From a virus: DNA of 64,000 bases. A program made the translations under genes and the position numbers. Below, piece after piece: positions 35,939 to 44,102 of this stretch (positions within the stretch are counted from its first letter, which is position 1; the number at the start of each line of letters is the position of its first letter). The notes under the pieces are model-generated. The model was not told the DNA's origin and made no database searches. It worked only from the letters and a program-made list of their open reading frames with translations. The DNA is taken from the IMG/VR virus record IMGVR_UViG_3300020190_004843, positions 62,001-126,000 of that record; one strand, given 5' to 3'.

Positions 35939-37741
35939 TTATCTTAACTCTCTCAAATCAAATGTTCTAACTCCATCAACTGTGATTCTACCATAGAAAC
36001 GGTTGTTAACCATTTTCTTAGCGTATCTAGTCATGATACCCTTGATAGGTGTGAAGTTGAATGGGTTATACATTGTTGGAGTAAGTTGTAAAGGTACATA
36101 TGGTGCGTAGATATAACCTGTGTCAAGTAATGATGTTCCTTTATGACCCAATAACACTTGGTTTGCTGGGAAGTAAGGATCTCTATAAACTTGATATCTA
36201 CCAGAAAGAGAACCAACTCTTTCAATACCCATGTTGTATTGATCTTGCTCAGGAGCCGCGTTTGATACGTGGAAATATTCCAAATCATCAAAAATTGCAC
36301 TGATTTCAGAAGATACAACGATCCAGTTAGCACCACCTCTTAGAGTTGATTTGTGGATCTGAGCTGAAATTTGGTTGATTGCTGTGATAAGCGTCTGGTT
36401 CCAGTCCTTTTGTGTATAAGGTACTGCATTGCTACCCAATTGCTTCCATCCGTTATAGTTCCATCTTAAGTTCCAAGCTGCACCTTTTCTAAGGTCTCTT
36501 AGGATCTCTCTATCGATTTCAGCTGCAACTTGCTCTGATAATAGAGCAGTTAATTCAGCTTCAGCATCGATGTTGTGGAATGCCGCAACGTCTTGAGCCA
36601 ATTCAGGTGACCATTGAGCTCTTAGTTTTCTTTCAGTTACAGATACTGTTACAGCCTGTAGATCGAAAGAAACCTCACCCAATCTGTCTTCGAATTCCAT
36701 TTCTTTGTAAACTCTATACTTACACTTGAATGCTTGGTTGTAGTCTGTGTTCACTGTTGTAGTGAATCCAGAATAACCATCAAGTGAAGAAGAAGTTACT
36801 TCACAAGGAACTTGAAGATCAGCTTCAAGATAAATTACGCCATTAGCATCGCATATGTTGTTGTAAGATCCACCATTACCTGTTGAAGGGAATGAAGTAG
36901 TTGCTTGTCCACCGTATTGTACAATACCTTGTCCGTAAACCTGAGTTACAACTCTGAATAATACTGGTGAGTTAACACCTGAGAATCCATTAGCGGTTGC
37001 ATTAGTGATTGGAAGAACTTGTAAAGAAGATAAGAAAGCTTCAGTATCTTGTTCGTTACCGTCTGGTCCGATCAATTGACCTTGACCTGCACTGTTGAAA
37101 CCTGAGAGTGCCATGATTACTTTTCTGTAAGTACCTGCAACGTATCCTGATTGGATTAGAGCACTTCCTGCAGAATTCCATACTTGCGTAGAAGCTGTAA
37201 TGGTCTCTGCCGAAAATGTACCTTTGGAATAATCGAATAGACCTGGGGGATCCAAATCTGGTTCGTTACCCTCATAGAAAAGATCATAAAGATCTTTATC
37301 GTATTGGTTGTAACCAGCATTTTGTGATGACGGTCCGTTAGGTGCCCCAAACGGTGCATAGTGATCACCACCATTTGTAGGTAATAATTCATCCGGAGAC
37401 TGATATCTCTGAATGTGAGGTACGAAGTAGAACAACTTACCAATTGGTAGGTTCATAGCTTGTACTGAAACGATATCGTTAGCTAAAAGTTTAGAGAAAA
37501 CTCTTCTAACGATTGGGAAAACTACAGTTTCGAAAGAACCTGATGAGTCAGTTGTAGCTGCTTCATTGATCAAATATGATGCTTGGTTTTCGAAAAGCTG
37601 AGCGATGTTTTCCTTTTGGTGACCTTTAAGACCCTCTAAGAATCCTAATTTGTCCCATTTGTTGATAGTGTCTTCCTTGATAACTTTAAGGTGCTTAAGA
37701 CCGATGTTACCAACGAGACCTGATTCTAATAATGCTCCCAT
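35939..37741 (-). CDS. Major capsid protein, T4 gp23-like
   Basis: The 600-residue protein starts with a scaffold-contact region MGALLESGLVGNIGLKHLK. At residues 57-61 the sequence LINE/A matches the T4 prohead protease consensus (L/I-x-E before A/G/S), so mature capsid protein probably begins at Ala61. What follows (SGSFETVVFPIVRRVFSKLLANDIVS, then VQAMNLPIGKLFYFVPHI) corresponds to the gp23 core start. The rest is the HK97-type shell with the C-terminal DGVRTFDLREL. It is larger than T4 gp23 (521 residues). A strong terminator follows. No TATTTATA precedes it; it is probably read from the promoter before the upstream core protein. Confidence 0.92.
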   Translation of the reverse strand: MGALLESGLVGNIGLKHLKVIKEDTINKWDKLGFLEGLKGHQKENIAQLFENQASYLINEAATTDSSGSFETVVFPIVRRVFSKLLANDIVSVQAMNLPIGKLFYFVPHIQRYQSPDELLPTNGGDHYAPFGAPNGPSSQNAGYNQYDKDLYDLFYEGNEPDLDPPGLFDYSKGTFSAETITASTQVWNSAGSALIQSGYVAGTYRKVIMALSGFNSAGQGQLIGPDGNEQDTEAFLSSLQVLPITNATANGFSGVNSPVLFRVVTQVYGQGIVQYGGQATTSFPSTGNGGSYNNICDANGVIYLEADLQVPCEVTSSSLDGYSGFTTTVNTDYNQAFKCKYRVYKEMEFEDRLGEVSFDLQAVTVSVTERKLRAQWSPELAQDVAAFHNIDAEAELTALLSEQVAAEIDREILRDLRKGAAWNLRWNYNGWKQLGSNAVPYTQKDWNQTLITAINQISAQIHKSTLRGGANWIVVSSEISAIFDDLEYFHVSNAAPEQDQYNMGIERVGSLSGRYQVYRDPYFPANQVLLGHKGTSLLDTGYIYAPYVPLQLTPTMYNPFNFTPIKGIMTRYAKKMVNNRFYGRITVDGVRTFDLRELR

Positions 37742-37770
37742 TTTTTATTTTTTTTTGTTTTTATATTTTA

Positions 37771-39411
37771 TTATCCAATCTTATTCATAAGATCCTTAAT
37801 TCTTAAGAATTGAGGTGCTTCGTAAGTCTTGGTTTCTATTAGATTTGTTGCTGACCCAGTAGATACAACCTTTTCGATTTTACCAACTGATTCGTTGATA
37901 GATTTAGAAGGTGTTGTTTCAGTTTGTGACAACTCATCTTTTAGAGTTTTGTATAGGTTTTTAGATTCTTTCAATGATTCAACACTATCAAATCTTCTAA
38001 GGATGTTAATTTTTTCCTTTTTAGTTGTAGTATGTTCTGTGAATAATCTAGTAGCGTAAGCTAAATTTGAATTGAAGATTGCAACTTCATTTAGTTTCGA
38101 TCTGAAAATGTTAAGTGCTTTTCTGTACTCTTCATTTTTTTCTCTAAGTTGTTTCACTTCTACTTCAAGGGATTCGTATGTGAGGTTTCTGTTATTAGTA
38201 ATACCTTTTCTTAGACCTCTCGAATTATCCGCTGATCCAAACCCGTAAGTTCTAGCAGCTTCTTTGGTTTCTCTTTTTTCGAAACCAGCATCATCTCTAC
38301 GAGCCTTAGTGGTTTTAAGGTTTTTCGAAGCAATTTTACCATGCTTCATTGATAACCTTTCATCCTCTTTGTCTTTGTATCCTTGACCTTCTTTTGTCTC
38401 TGCTTTAACAACTTTGGATTTTCCCTCCATATTTTCACCTTTCTTGTATTCAAATTTAGGTTTACCCATACCAACGCCTTTTGTTCCTTGCTTCATTTTC
38501 TTTGGTGATTTGTATTCAGTCTCACCGTCATATTTGAAGTCAGGTTTTCCGATGCCCTTACCTACTGGTTTTACGGCCATCTTAGCCTCTTTTACTCCGA
38601 CCTTTTCATGGTCGTAAGATTCTTCAGTTGTGTCAATGTCGAATTGCATTTCTTCGTCTTCTTCTTCAATGTTATGATGCATTCCTTCATAGGTATCCTC
38701 TTCGATTTCTTCAATCTCTTCCTCTTCCTCAATATCATCATCTTCCTCAATATCATCATCTTCGTCAAGACTAATCTCATAAACAATTTCATCAACTTCT
38801 TCGTCTTCGTTATCATCCTCTTCTAAAGAATGATCGGAATCGAAAAGTTTGTCAACGATCATGTCAATGTTTTCATCACTTACAGTATTCATGTCGGGTC
38901 CATCAGAATCCACATCCATGTCCTCCTCCATGTCATCTTGTTCGACTGTTTCTTCTTTCATAGATTCTCCTAATTTAACAAGGTATTCAGCGTCCTGATT
39001 GTTATCAGTAATATGAATATCATTACCATCTTTTTTAACGATGATTCCATCTTCTTCGCCCATTGCTTTAAAAATTTTAAGAATTTCTTCGTCAGATGCT
39101 CCTGTTAAGTCTATAGGACTTTCAGAATCCATATCCATGTCCATCTCAATGTCCATGTCCATTTCATCTTCATTATCAACCTCAGTATCCATTTCATCTT
39201 CATCAGAATCCATTTCATCATCAGTATCTACTTCTGAGTCTAAGTCAACCTCATCTTCATCGTCTTGCTCCGATAGAGATTCTTTTACTAATTGCCCGAT
39301 TTCTTCTTTCATTGTAGAACGAAGTATTCCTTTTGCATTCTCGGCGATTGCTTGTTCAACATTTTTCATTTGAATCAACGCCTCTTCAACAATTGATTTA
39401 TTTTCTTGCAT
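37771..39411 (-). CDS. Prohead core/scaffold-like protein, highly acidic (546 aa)
   Basis: Residues 1-50 are an amphipathic coiled coil (KSIVEEALIQMKNVEQAIAE, then IGQLVKESLSE). Residues about 50-260 are extremely rich in Asp, Glu and Met, with repeated units such as DEMDMDIEMDMDMDS. The C-terminal third is basic and helical (YESLEVEVKQLREKNEEYR). Placement directly before the capsid gene and downstream of the protease is that of T4 gp22, the core scaffold degraded by the protease. It is about twice the T4 length (269 residues), the surplus being the acidic block. Confidence is limited because the similarity is one of composition and position. Confidence 0.65.
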   Translation of the reverse strand: MQENKSIVEEALIQMKNVEQAIAENAKGILRSTMKEEIGQLVKESLSEQDDEDEVDLDSEVDTDDEMDSDEDEMDTEVDNEDEMDMDIEMDMDMDSESPIDLTGASDEEILKIFKAMGEEDGIIVKKDGNDIHITDNNQDAEYLVKLGESMKEETVEQDDMEEDMDVDSDGPDMNTVSDENIDMIVDKLFDSDHSLEEDDNEDEEVDEIVYEISLDEDDDIEEDDDIEEEEEIEEIEEDTYEGMHHNIEEEDEEMQFDIDTTEESYDHEKVGVKEAKMAVKPVGKGIGKPDFKYDGETEYKSPKKMKQGTKGVGMGKPKFEYKKGENMEGKSKVVKAETKEGQGYKDKEDERLSMKHGKIASKNLKTTKARRDDAGFEKRETKEAARTYGFGSADNSRGLRKGITNNRNLTYESLEVEVKQLREKNEEYRKALNIFRSKLNEVAIFNSNLAYATRLFTEHTTTKKEKINILRRFDSVESLKESKNLYKTLKDELSQTETTPSKSINESVGKIEKVVSTGSATNLIETKTYEAPQFLRIKDLMNKIG

Positions 39412-39434
39412 AATAAATTGTTATTATTTTAACT

Positions 39435-39442
39435 TATAAATA
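39435..39442 (-). promoter_or_regulatory. Late-promoter-like TATTTATA
   Basis: Minus-strand octamer 23 nt before the ATG at 39411. It probably drives both the core protein and the capsid gene. Confidence 0.6.
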
Positions 39443-39467
39443 GTGTGTTAATTGAAAAAATTTCGTT

Positions 39468-39779
39468 TTACGCTAACACAATTTGAGTTTTTTGAAATCT
39501 CTGTATTGTTGCGTCAGGATAGTTTGAACTGACCCAACTCAAAACGTTAGATTCTGTTGTATCAAACACGATAAGACTTCTAAAAGAACCTGAATCATTT
39601 AGTTCCACAGTAAAACCTGAACCGGTTGGATCATTTTTCACTATTTCTACCTCGTACTTGATTAGATTATATTGTGCCAATCCAAGAGATTGTGCCAAAT
39701 TTATACCATTTTGAATAGTACCGTTTTCAATCACTTTTTTTGGAGAATCTGATATAGGAGAAGTTAATAGGATATTCAT
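39468..39779 (-). CDS. Hypothetical small protein (103 aa)
   Basis: MNILLTSPISDSPKKVIENG opens a soluble alpha/beta protein with strands EVEIVKNDPTG and SLIVFDTTESNVLSWV. No family recognised. It has its own late-type octamer 10 nt upstream and sits in the head operon, so it may be a head decoration or completion protein. Confidence 0.55.
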   Translation of the reverse strand: MNILLTSPISDSPKKVIENGTIQNGINLAQSLGLAQYNLIKYEVEIVKNDPTGSGFTVELNDSGSFRSLIVFDTTESNVLSWVSSNYPDATIQRFQKTQIVLA

Positions 39780-39789
39780 AATTTTTTTT

Positions 39790-39797
39790 TATAAATA
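39790..39797 (-). promoter_or_regulatory. Late-promoter-like TATTTATA
   Basis: Minus-strand octamer 10 nt before the ATG at 39779, immediately beyond a terminator for the upstream gene, so the small gene is an independent unit. Confidence 0.6.
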
Positions 39798-39807
39798 TCA
39801 CCAAATA

Positions 39808-39834
39808 AAAAAAGTGGTCTCAAACCACTTTTAA
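39808..39834 (-). terminator. Rho-independent terminator after the DUF4494-like gene
   Basis: AAGTGGT pairs with ACCACTT around CTCAA; on the minus strand seven T residues follow. The hairpin touches the stop codon at 39831. Confidence 0.85.
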
Positions 39835-40040
39835 TTAATTACTTCATCAATTTTACTTTCAGATACCGAGGTGATCCTCCATTCATTTGAGAAACCTTCG
39901 AATCTATTTGTAACTTTAGCTTCAACATCGGTTACCGAAAAACCTTTAACAAGTTTTTCTTCTTTGATTTTTTTAATTTTTCCTGTGTTTTCATCAGGTA
40001 AATCATAAGTAATTTTTGCAACAAAAAATTTTTCGTTCAT
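39831..40040 (-). CDS. DUF4494-like small protein (69 aa)
   Basis: MNEKFFVAKITYDLPDENTG, then KIKKIKEEKLVKGFSVTDVEAKV and FEGFSNEWRITSVSESKIDEV. The pattern of an initial strand (W/F-x-V/A-K-I-x-Y), a middle K-x-x-E-x-x-L-V-x-x-x-S-x-T-E/D-A/V-E and a final strand is that of DUF4494, a small family frequent in Bacteroidota and their phages. Function of the family is unknown. It lies directly downstream of the prohead protease with a 9-bp gap and ends at a terminator. Confidence 0.55.
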   Translation of the reverse strand: MNEKFFVAKITYDLPDENTGKIKKIKEEKLVKGFSVTDVEAKVTNRFEGFSNEWRITSVSESKIDEVIN

Positions 40041-40049
40041 GGTTTAGAA

Positions 40050-40763
40050 TTATCTATCTAAATAATCGGTGAGTTTTTTCATTAAATCAATAGACTTATT
40101 TCCTTCAATTTTTACCTCAGTAATTTTCTCCTCCTCTAAATTTTCTTCATATTTCATTCTATCTTCAACATTCGGGAATAAATATGCTCCTGGTGTTGAC
40201 GGTGATGAAACAAGATCAAAACATATTAGTTCGAAGTCATCTTGTACTTCATTCCTCTCCCCTATTTTTTTCAAGGATCCAACGCCACGAGATGATACTC
40301 CCATAGTGACTCCTTGTCTTAAAAGATTTGCTGCGATATCTCCTTTGGTGGACACAATGCCACTCTCATGAAAACCTGGAGATGTTAATAATTTTAATTT
40401 ACCCATTAAAATATTACCTTCCCACCATATGTCAGTAATTATGTGTGATACTCTGTCAAGATCAATTAACGAAGACTCAGGGTGATTTAATTCAGAAGTT
40501 GATAGTCCTTTTTTGATTGTGTTTTTATATTTTTCTGCCTCTCTCTTTAGTATGGTCTCGGGATAAAATCTTCCATTTCTGTTAGCTGTATTATATTTTT
40601 GGAGTACAGCATAAAATTCGAATGGTTTTTTGTAGTCTCTATCTTGAGCTTCTTTCAAAATAGATTCATTCAACTTATCTAATGGAGATAGATATCCAGC
40701 ATCATCCTCAATCAAAATTCCTTTTCCTGTTTCATGTGGTCCAAGTATTTTATATTGTTTCAT
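40050..40763 (-). CDS. Prohead core protease, T4 gp21-like (peptidase U9)
   Basis: Start at the ATG at 40763 (MKQYKILGPHETGKG). The 237-residue protein shows the prohead-protease fold: an initial strand set, YNTANRNGRFYP (the N-R-N-G-R-x-Y-P family motif), ELNHPESS with the catalytic His94 and MGVSSRGVGS with the nucleophile Ser (157 or 158), plus SPSTPGAYLF. It cleaves capsid, core and internal proteins at (L/I)-x-E before A/G/S. A late-type octamer precedes it by 12 nt. Gene order protease, core, capsid on one strand is as in T4. Confidence 0.88.
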   Translation of the reverse strand: MKQYKILGPHETGKGILIEDDAGYLSPLDKLNESILKEAQDRDYKKPFEFYAVLQKYNTANRNGRFYPETILKREAEKYKNTIKKGLSTSELNHPESSLIDLDRVSHIITDIWWEGNILMGKLKLLTSPGFHESGIVSTKGDIAANLLRQGVTMGVSSRGVGSLKKIGERNEVQDDFELICFDLVSSPSTPGAYLFPNVEDRMKYEENLEEEKITEVKIEGNKSIDLMKKLTDYLDR

Positions 40764-40774
40764 CAAAACTTTTT

Positions 40775-41239
40775 CTATAAATATACTTCTGACTTTGATT
40801 TTATAATATCTCCGTTTTTGGTTAGTGTAAAATCAAAATAATTATTACTTTTAAAGTTTTCTGAATTTATCAAGGATACTAATTTTTTTACTGAGTCTCT
40901 GATAATATTTGATTTGAAATCTATTTGTTGTAAAGTGAAAAGATTAATTTCCAAATTGAGGAATGATTTTTTTCCAAATACGATTCCCGAGGTCCTGAGA
41001 TCCAAATCTACAATTAATTTGTCCTCGAAAATTTTTCTATCAAGTTGGTAATAAATTGTGTGTTTGATTTCTCGACTAAAATTACATACAATTCTATTCC
41101 AATTATCAGATACGATTTTGGGATTGACCCATGATTGTATGTTTATGTAAATTGATTTTAATTTTTTTGAATCTACTGTCCCATAATTTACTTTGAGGGA
41201 TTCGAAGTTATTAATTTTTGAGGTTTTTCCTTTCTTCAT
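40775..41239 (-). CDS. Hypothetical head-region protein (154 aa)
   Basis: A basic, strand-rich soluble protein (MKKGKTSKINNFESLKVNYG...). SIYINIQSWVNPKIV and IVDLDLRTSGIVFGKKSFLNLEINLF suggest beta strands. It is not recognised. It occupies the place of a small head-assembly gene (between portal and protease in T4, where gp67 and gp68 lie), but that is position only. It diverges from the bS21 gene with a 91-bp gap. Confidence 0.55.
   Translation of the reverse strand: MKKGKTSKINNFESLKVNYGTVDSKKLKSIYINIQSWVNPKIVSDNWNRIVCNFSREIKHTIYYQLDRKIFEDKLIVDLDLRTSGIVFGKKSFLNLEINLFTLQQIDFKSNIIRDSVKKLVSLINSENFKSNNYFDFTLTKNGDIIKSKSEVYL
40776..40783 (-). promoter_or_regulatory. Late-promoter-like TATTTATA
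   Basis: Minus-strand octamer 12 nt before the protease ATG at 40763. It overlaps the end of the upstream gene at 40775. Confidence 0.6.
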
Positions 41240-41330
41240 TTTTTTTCATATACAAAGTTTATTTGTTTTTTAAAATATTATGAAAAAAGGTTATAATTGT
41301 CAAAATTGACTTTTTGAAATATATGTTAGT

Positions 41331-41516
41331 ATGTTAATTATTGAAATCGGAAGAAACGATAATATTGAAAAAGCTCTCAAAAACTTGAAATCCAAGGTAA
41401 TAAAAACAAAACAACAAAAAAAACTTTTTGAAAAAAAAGAATATGTTAAACCTTCAATCAAAAAAAGAGCACAAAAACTTAAGGCGATTTACAAAGAAAA
41501 AATGATCAATAATTAG
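41331..41516 (+). CDS. rpsU: Ribosomal protein bS21
   Basis: A 61-residue basic protein with the complete bS21 layout: MLIIEIGRNDNIEKALKNLK (strand, then the E-x-I-E/D-x-A-L-K-x-L-K helix), a basic middle, the E-Y-V-K-P-S-I-K-K-R segment and QKLKAIYKEKM. bS21 sits on the small subunit platform by the anti-Shine-Dalgarno region; in Bacteroidota, bS21 with bS6 and bS18 hides the anti-SD, and phage bS21 genes are known from large phages. It is the only plus-strand gene within about 18 kb of minus-strand head genes, and its stop overlaps the convergent stop at 41513. It may bias host ribosomes to phage mRNA. Confidence 0.88.
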   Translation: MLIIEIGRNDNIEKALKNLKSKVIKTKQQKKLFEKKEYVKPSIKKRAQKLKAIYKEKMINN

Positions 41517-42211
41517 ATTGATTTTTCAAGTGATTTAATCCTAACAAAATTCATCTGATTGAACTCTTCATTCTTTAATCTATCTATTGTTTCTGAAATT
41601 TTTGTCTTAAGTTCAAACTCATTTTCGCCCTCCAACAGAGTTTGAAGTTTGTTTATAGCACTTTCTTTGATGGTTGTGAACTCTTTCTCCAAATCATTTT
41701 GATTTGATTTGATTATTTTAAAGAAATCTTTTTTGGTAGATTCATCCATCGTTTCGATGTAACTTTTCAAAGTCTGATTGGCTACTGAAACCATAGATGT
41801 TAATGGAAGATTGATTGATTCTTTAGAAACATTTGGAGATTTGGTCAAATTTGAAATTATATTATTTTTTGCTGAGACTCTTTCAGAGATATCAAAATTT
41901 TTTGTGTAAACCAAAGTATCCAAATCTTTGTATTTATTTTGAATTTGTTTAGAGCTAGATTTTGGTAATTTTGCTCCTTTTAATATAGATCTTATCAGAG
42001 ATATACCTTCCTCGATATATTCTCTCGCATCTTTTTCGGACAAAGACTTTTGAGAAGTCAGATCATCATACAAAGAGTACAGTTTTGATAGAGACTTATT
42101 AGTTAAGATATTAGTGTGGAATTCTTTCATCACACCTTTGAAATTTTCAGAATCTTTATAGGATTCAATCAAACTTTCTTCAATTATGGATTTAACCTCT
42201 CCAAAAGTCAT
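41513..42211 (-). CDS. Hypothetical helical head-region protein (233 aa)
   Basis: Start chosen at ATG 42211 (MTFGEVKSIIEESLIE); a TTG two codons upstream is possible. The protein is almost entirely helical and acidic/basic mixed, with the amphipathic N-terminal helix seen in other virion proteins and an L-I-E/S site. It sits directly after the portal gene, with a late-type octamer 13 nt upstream that overlaps the portal stop. It may be an internal head or core protein cleaved by the prohead protease. Family unknown. Confidence 0.6.
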   Translation of the reverse strand: MTFGEVKSIIEESLIESYKDSENFKGVMKEFHTNILTNKSLSKLYSLYDDLTSQKSLSEKDAREYIEEGISLIRSILKGAKLPKSSSKQIQNKYKDLDTLVYTKNFDISERVSAKNNIISNLTKSPNVSKESINLPLTSMVSVANQTLKSYIETMDESTKKDFFKIIKSNQNDLEKEFTTIKESAINKLQTLLEGENEFELKTKISETIDRLKNEEFNQMNFVRIKSLEKSI

Positions 42212-42224
42212 GGTCAATTTTTTT

Positions 42225-42232
42225 TATAAATA
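42225..42232 (-). promoter_or_regulatory. Late-promoter-like TATTTATA
   Basis: Minus-strand octamer 13 nt before the ATG at 42211, adjoining the portal stop at 42233. Confidence 0.6.
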
Positions 42233-44065
42233 TTAGGAATTTAGTAAGTCGTCTAACTCTTTTTCAATTTCTCCTAAATATTGTTGGCCATGACTCAAGT
42301 CCAAAATTGTTTTACCCTTAATCATGTCCGAATCGACCAAAATATTCATATTGTCGAATCGTGATTCTGGTACTGTTGGTTCTACTTCAGGTCCTGTTAC
42401 CTCAGGTGCTGCGACATCTTCAGTTGGAGGTGGTGTCGTTTCAGAAGGTAATGCCCCCAACGCAGGTTCTGATACCTCACCACTTGGGGTTGATCCAGCA
42501 GTGTCGGTAGATCCAGTTGTTGATCCATATAATTTATCTATATTGTCAAATATTCCTGTTTTCTGTATTACTGTTGGTGTATTTTTTAATTCTTCACCAA
42601 CTGCTTTTTCAATTCTTTGTTGTTGTAAGTCAAGTTTGATTTCATCGTCGGACATCCCCAAAATATGTTTTTTAGCCCATGTTGAAGATACGGGTTGAAT
42701 ACCGTTACCAGGATCGGACACCGCATCTTTATACAAAAGAATTTTTTCTTTCCAAACATCAATTTTCAGAAGATCAGCTTGAGTAGATGGATTTGTTAAA
42801 CCTAAAGTGAAATTGGCAATCTCTTCCTCAAATCCGTTTAGAAAAAGATGTATGATTGCTATCTTATTCAGCTCTTGTAACATACTCTTTTGAATTCTAT
42901 TAATTGTGCGTGCGAAACGGATATCTTGTAATGAAAGGTTTTTACCGTCACCAACAACTTCTTCAAATCCTAAAAAGGCTTTCGGAACTCTAAGTGCCGT
43001 CAATAATTTCTTTTGAATATATTCAATGTCGGCTATCTCTGCGAGGTTCGCAGCACCGGGTAGAGTATCGATAGGTGAAGGAGCAGCCGGATCTCTTACA
43101 GGTACAAAGTAGTCTTGGTCTACAGCCATCTGATTAAATCTGAGATCCACATTACCTGTCTTCTGATCTAAAACTTGGTCTCTTTTGAATTTATTAGCAA
43201 CACGTTGTACATATGCTTCAACGTCTTCGTCGTTCATATTTCCAACAAAAACTTTGAAAATTCTTCTTTCAGGCGCTCTTGATGTACGATAGATTAACAT
43301 CGCGTCTTCGGAAAGTAAAAGTTGTTTCCAAATTCTTCTTGCTTTTTCCAGCATGGAGGTACCATATGGAAGTTTCCGATCATCACCCAATAATCTGAAG
43401 TGAGCGATTTCCCATGATTGGAATTCCATGTTCTTATTTTTCCACTTGAAATGTAATGCCCTTTGAGCTGTAGGATCCTCAAGTGATTGAGCTCTTTTTT
43501 CGTGCATTCCTGCCTCAACCCTTTCGATCTCAATATTAGGTAATTGTTGGACTCCGACAACCCCCTTTTCAGGATCTAATTTCAAATAGACAAAGTTATC
43601 ACCATACTTACATGTATTTCTTGTCCACATAGGTAAGTTGGTGTTTATATCAAGTGTGTTATTGAATAAATCTGCTAAGACACTTTTGATTCTCTTTGAC
43701 TCAGAATAAATTTGTAGAATAAATCCGTCTTCATTGGTGGTTGTAGATTCTTCAGCATATATGTCTAAAGCGGCTGATATCTCAGGAGTGTACTCCATAG
43801 ACTCGTAATCGTATACTGAGGCTAATCTAGTCGGTTCATAATACACAGCTTGAGAATACAAATTATTCTCAATTTTTGCCCATTGATTCGATAAATAGAA
43901 AGTTTGTTGTGCTTGTAACTTTTCCTTCTCATATTGAGCCTTGTCTTGTGTTTTTAACAAAACTTCTTTGTCGAAATGAAAGGTCGGGTAATCCTGATTA
44001 AGGAGTGCGTTAGGTCCAAATGCGGCGGAAAGTCGTTGCCATACCGTTAGGTTCTTATTATCCAT
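42233..44065 (-). CDS. Portal protein, T4 gp20-like
   Basis: The 610-residue protein opens MDNKNLTVWQRLSAAFGPNA and contains the portal landmarks EYTPEISAALDIYAEESTT (wing), a clip-and-stem region with YGDNFVYLKLDPEKGVVG, RLLGDDRKLPYGTSMLEKARRIW and YIQKKLLTALRVPKAFLGFEE, an order close to gp20. It forms the dodecameric vertex through which the terminase pumps DNA. The C-terminal 100 residues are a Pro/Thr/Glu-rich tail (PSGEVSEPALGALPSETTPPP) not in T4. It is about 85 residues longer than gp20. The 37-bp gap to the terminase holds a late-type octamer. Confidence 0.9.
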   Translation of the reverse strand: MDNKNLTVWQRLSAAFGPNALLNQDYPTFHFDKEVLLKTQDKAQYEKEKLQAQQTFYLSNQWAKIENNLYSQAVYYEPTRLASVYDYESMEYTPEISAALDIYAEESTTTNEDGFILQIYSESKRIKSVLADLFNNTLDINTNLPMWTRNTCKYGDNFVYLKLDPEKGVVGVQQLPNIEIERVEAGMHEKRAQSLEDPTAQRALHFKWKNKNMEFQSWEIAHFRLLGDDRKLPYGTSMLEKARRIWKQLLLSEDAMLIYRTSRAPERRIFKVFVGNMNDEDVEAYVQRVANKFKRDQVLDQKTGNVDLRFNQMAVDQDYFVPVRDPAAPSPIDTLPGAANLAEIADIEYIQKKLLTALRVPKAFLGFEEVVGDGKNLSLQDIRFARTINRIQKSMLQELNKIAIIHLFLNGFEEEIANFTLGLTNPSTQADLLKIDVWKEKILLYKDAVSDPGNGIQPVSSTWAKKHILGMSDDEIKLDLQQQRIEKAVGEELKNTPTVIQKTGIFDNIDKLYGSTTGSTDTAGSTPSGEVSEPALGALPSETTPPPTEDVAAPEVTGPEVEPTVPESRFDNMNILVDSDMIKGKTILDLSHGQQYLGEIEKELDDLLNS

Positions 44066-44093
44066 TTTACAATTTTACTTATTACATAGATAA

Positions 44094-44101
44094 TATAAAT
44101 A
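44094..44101 (-). promoter_or_regulatory. Late-promoter-like TATTTATA
   Basis: Minus-strand octamer 28 nt before the portal ATG at 44065, next to the terminase stop. It is the widest spacing among the gene-linked sites. Confidence 0.55.
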
Positions 44102-44102
44102 G

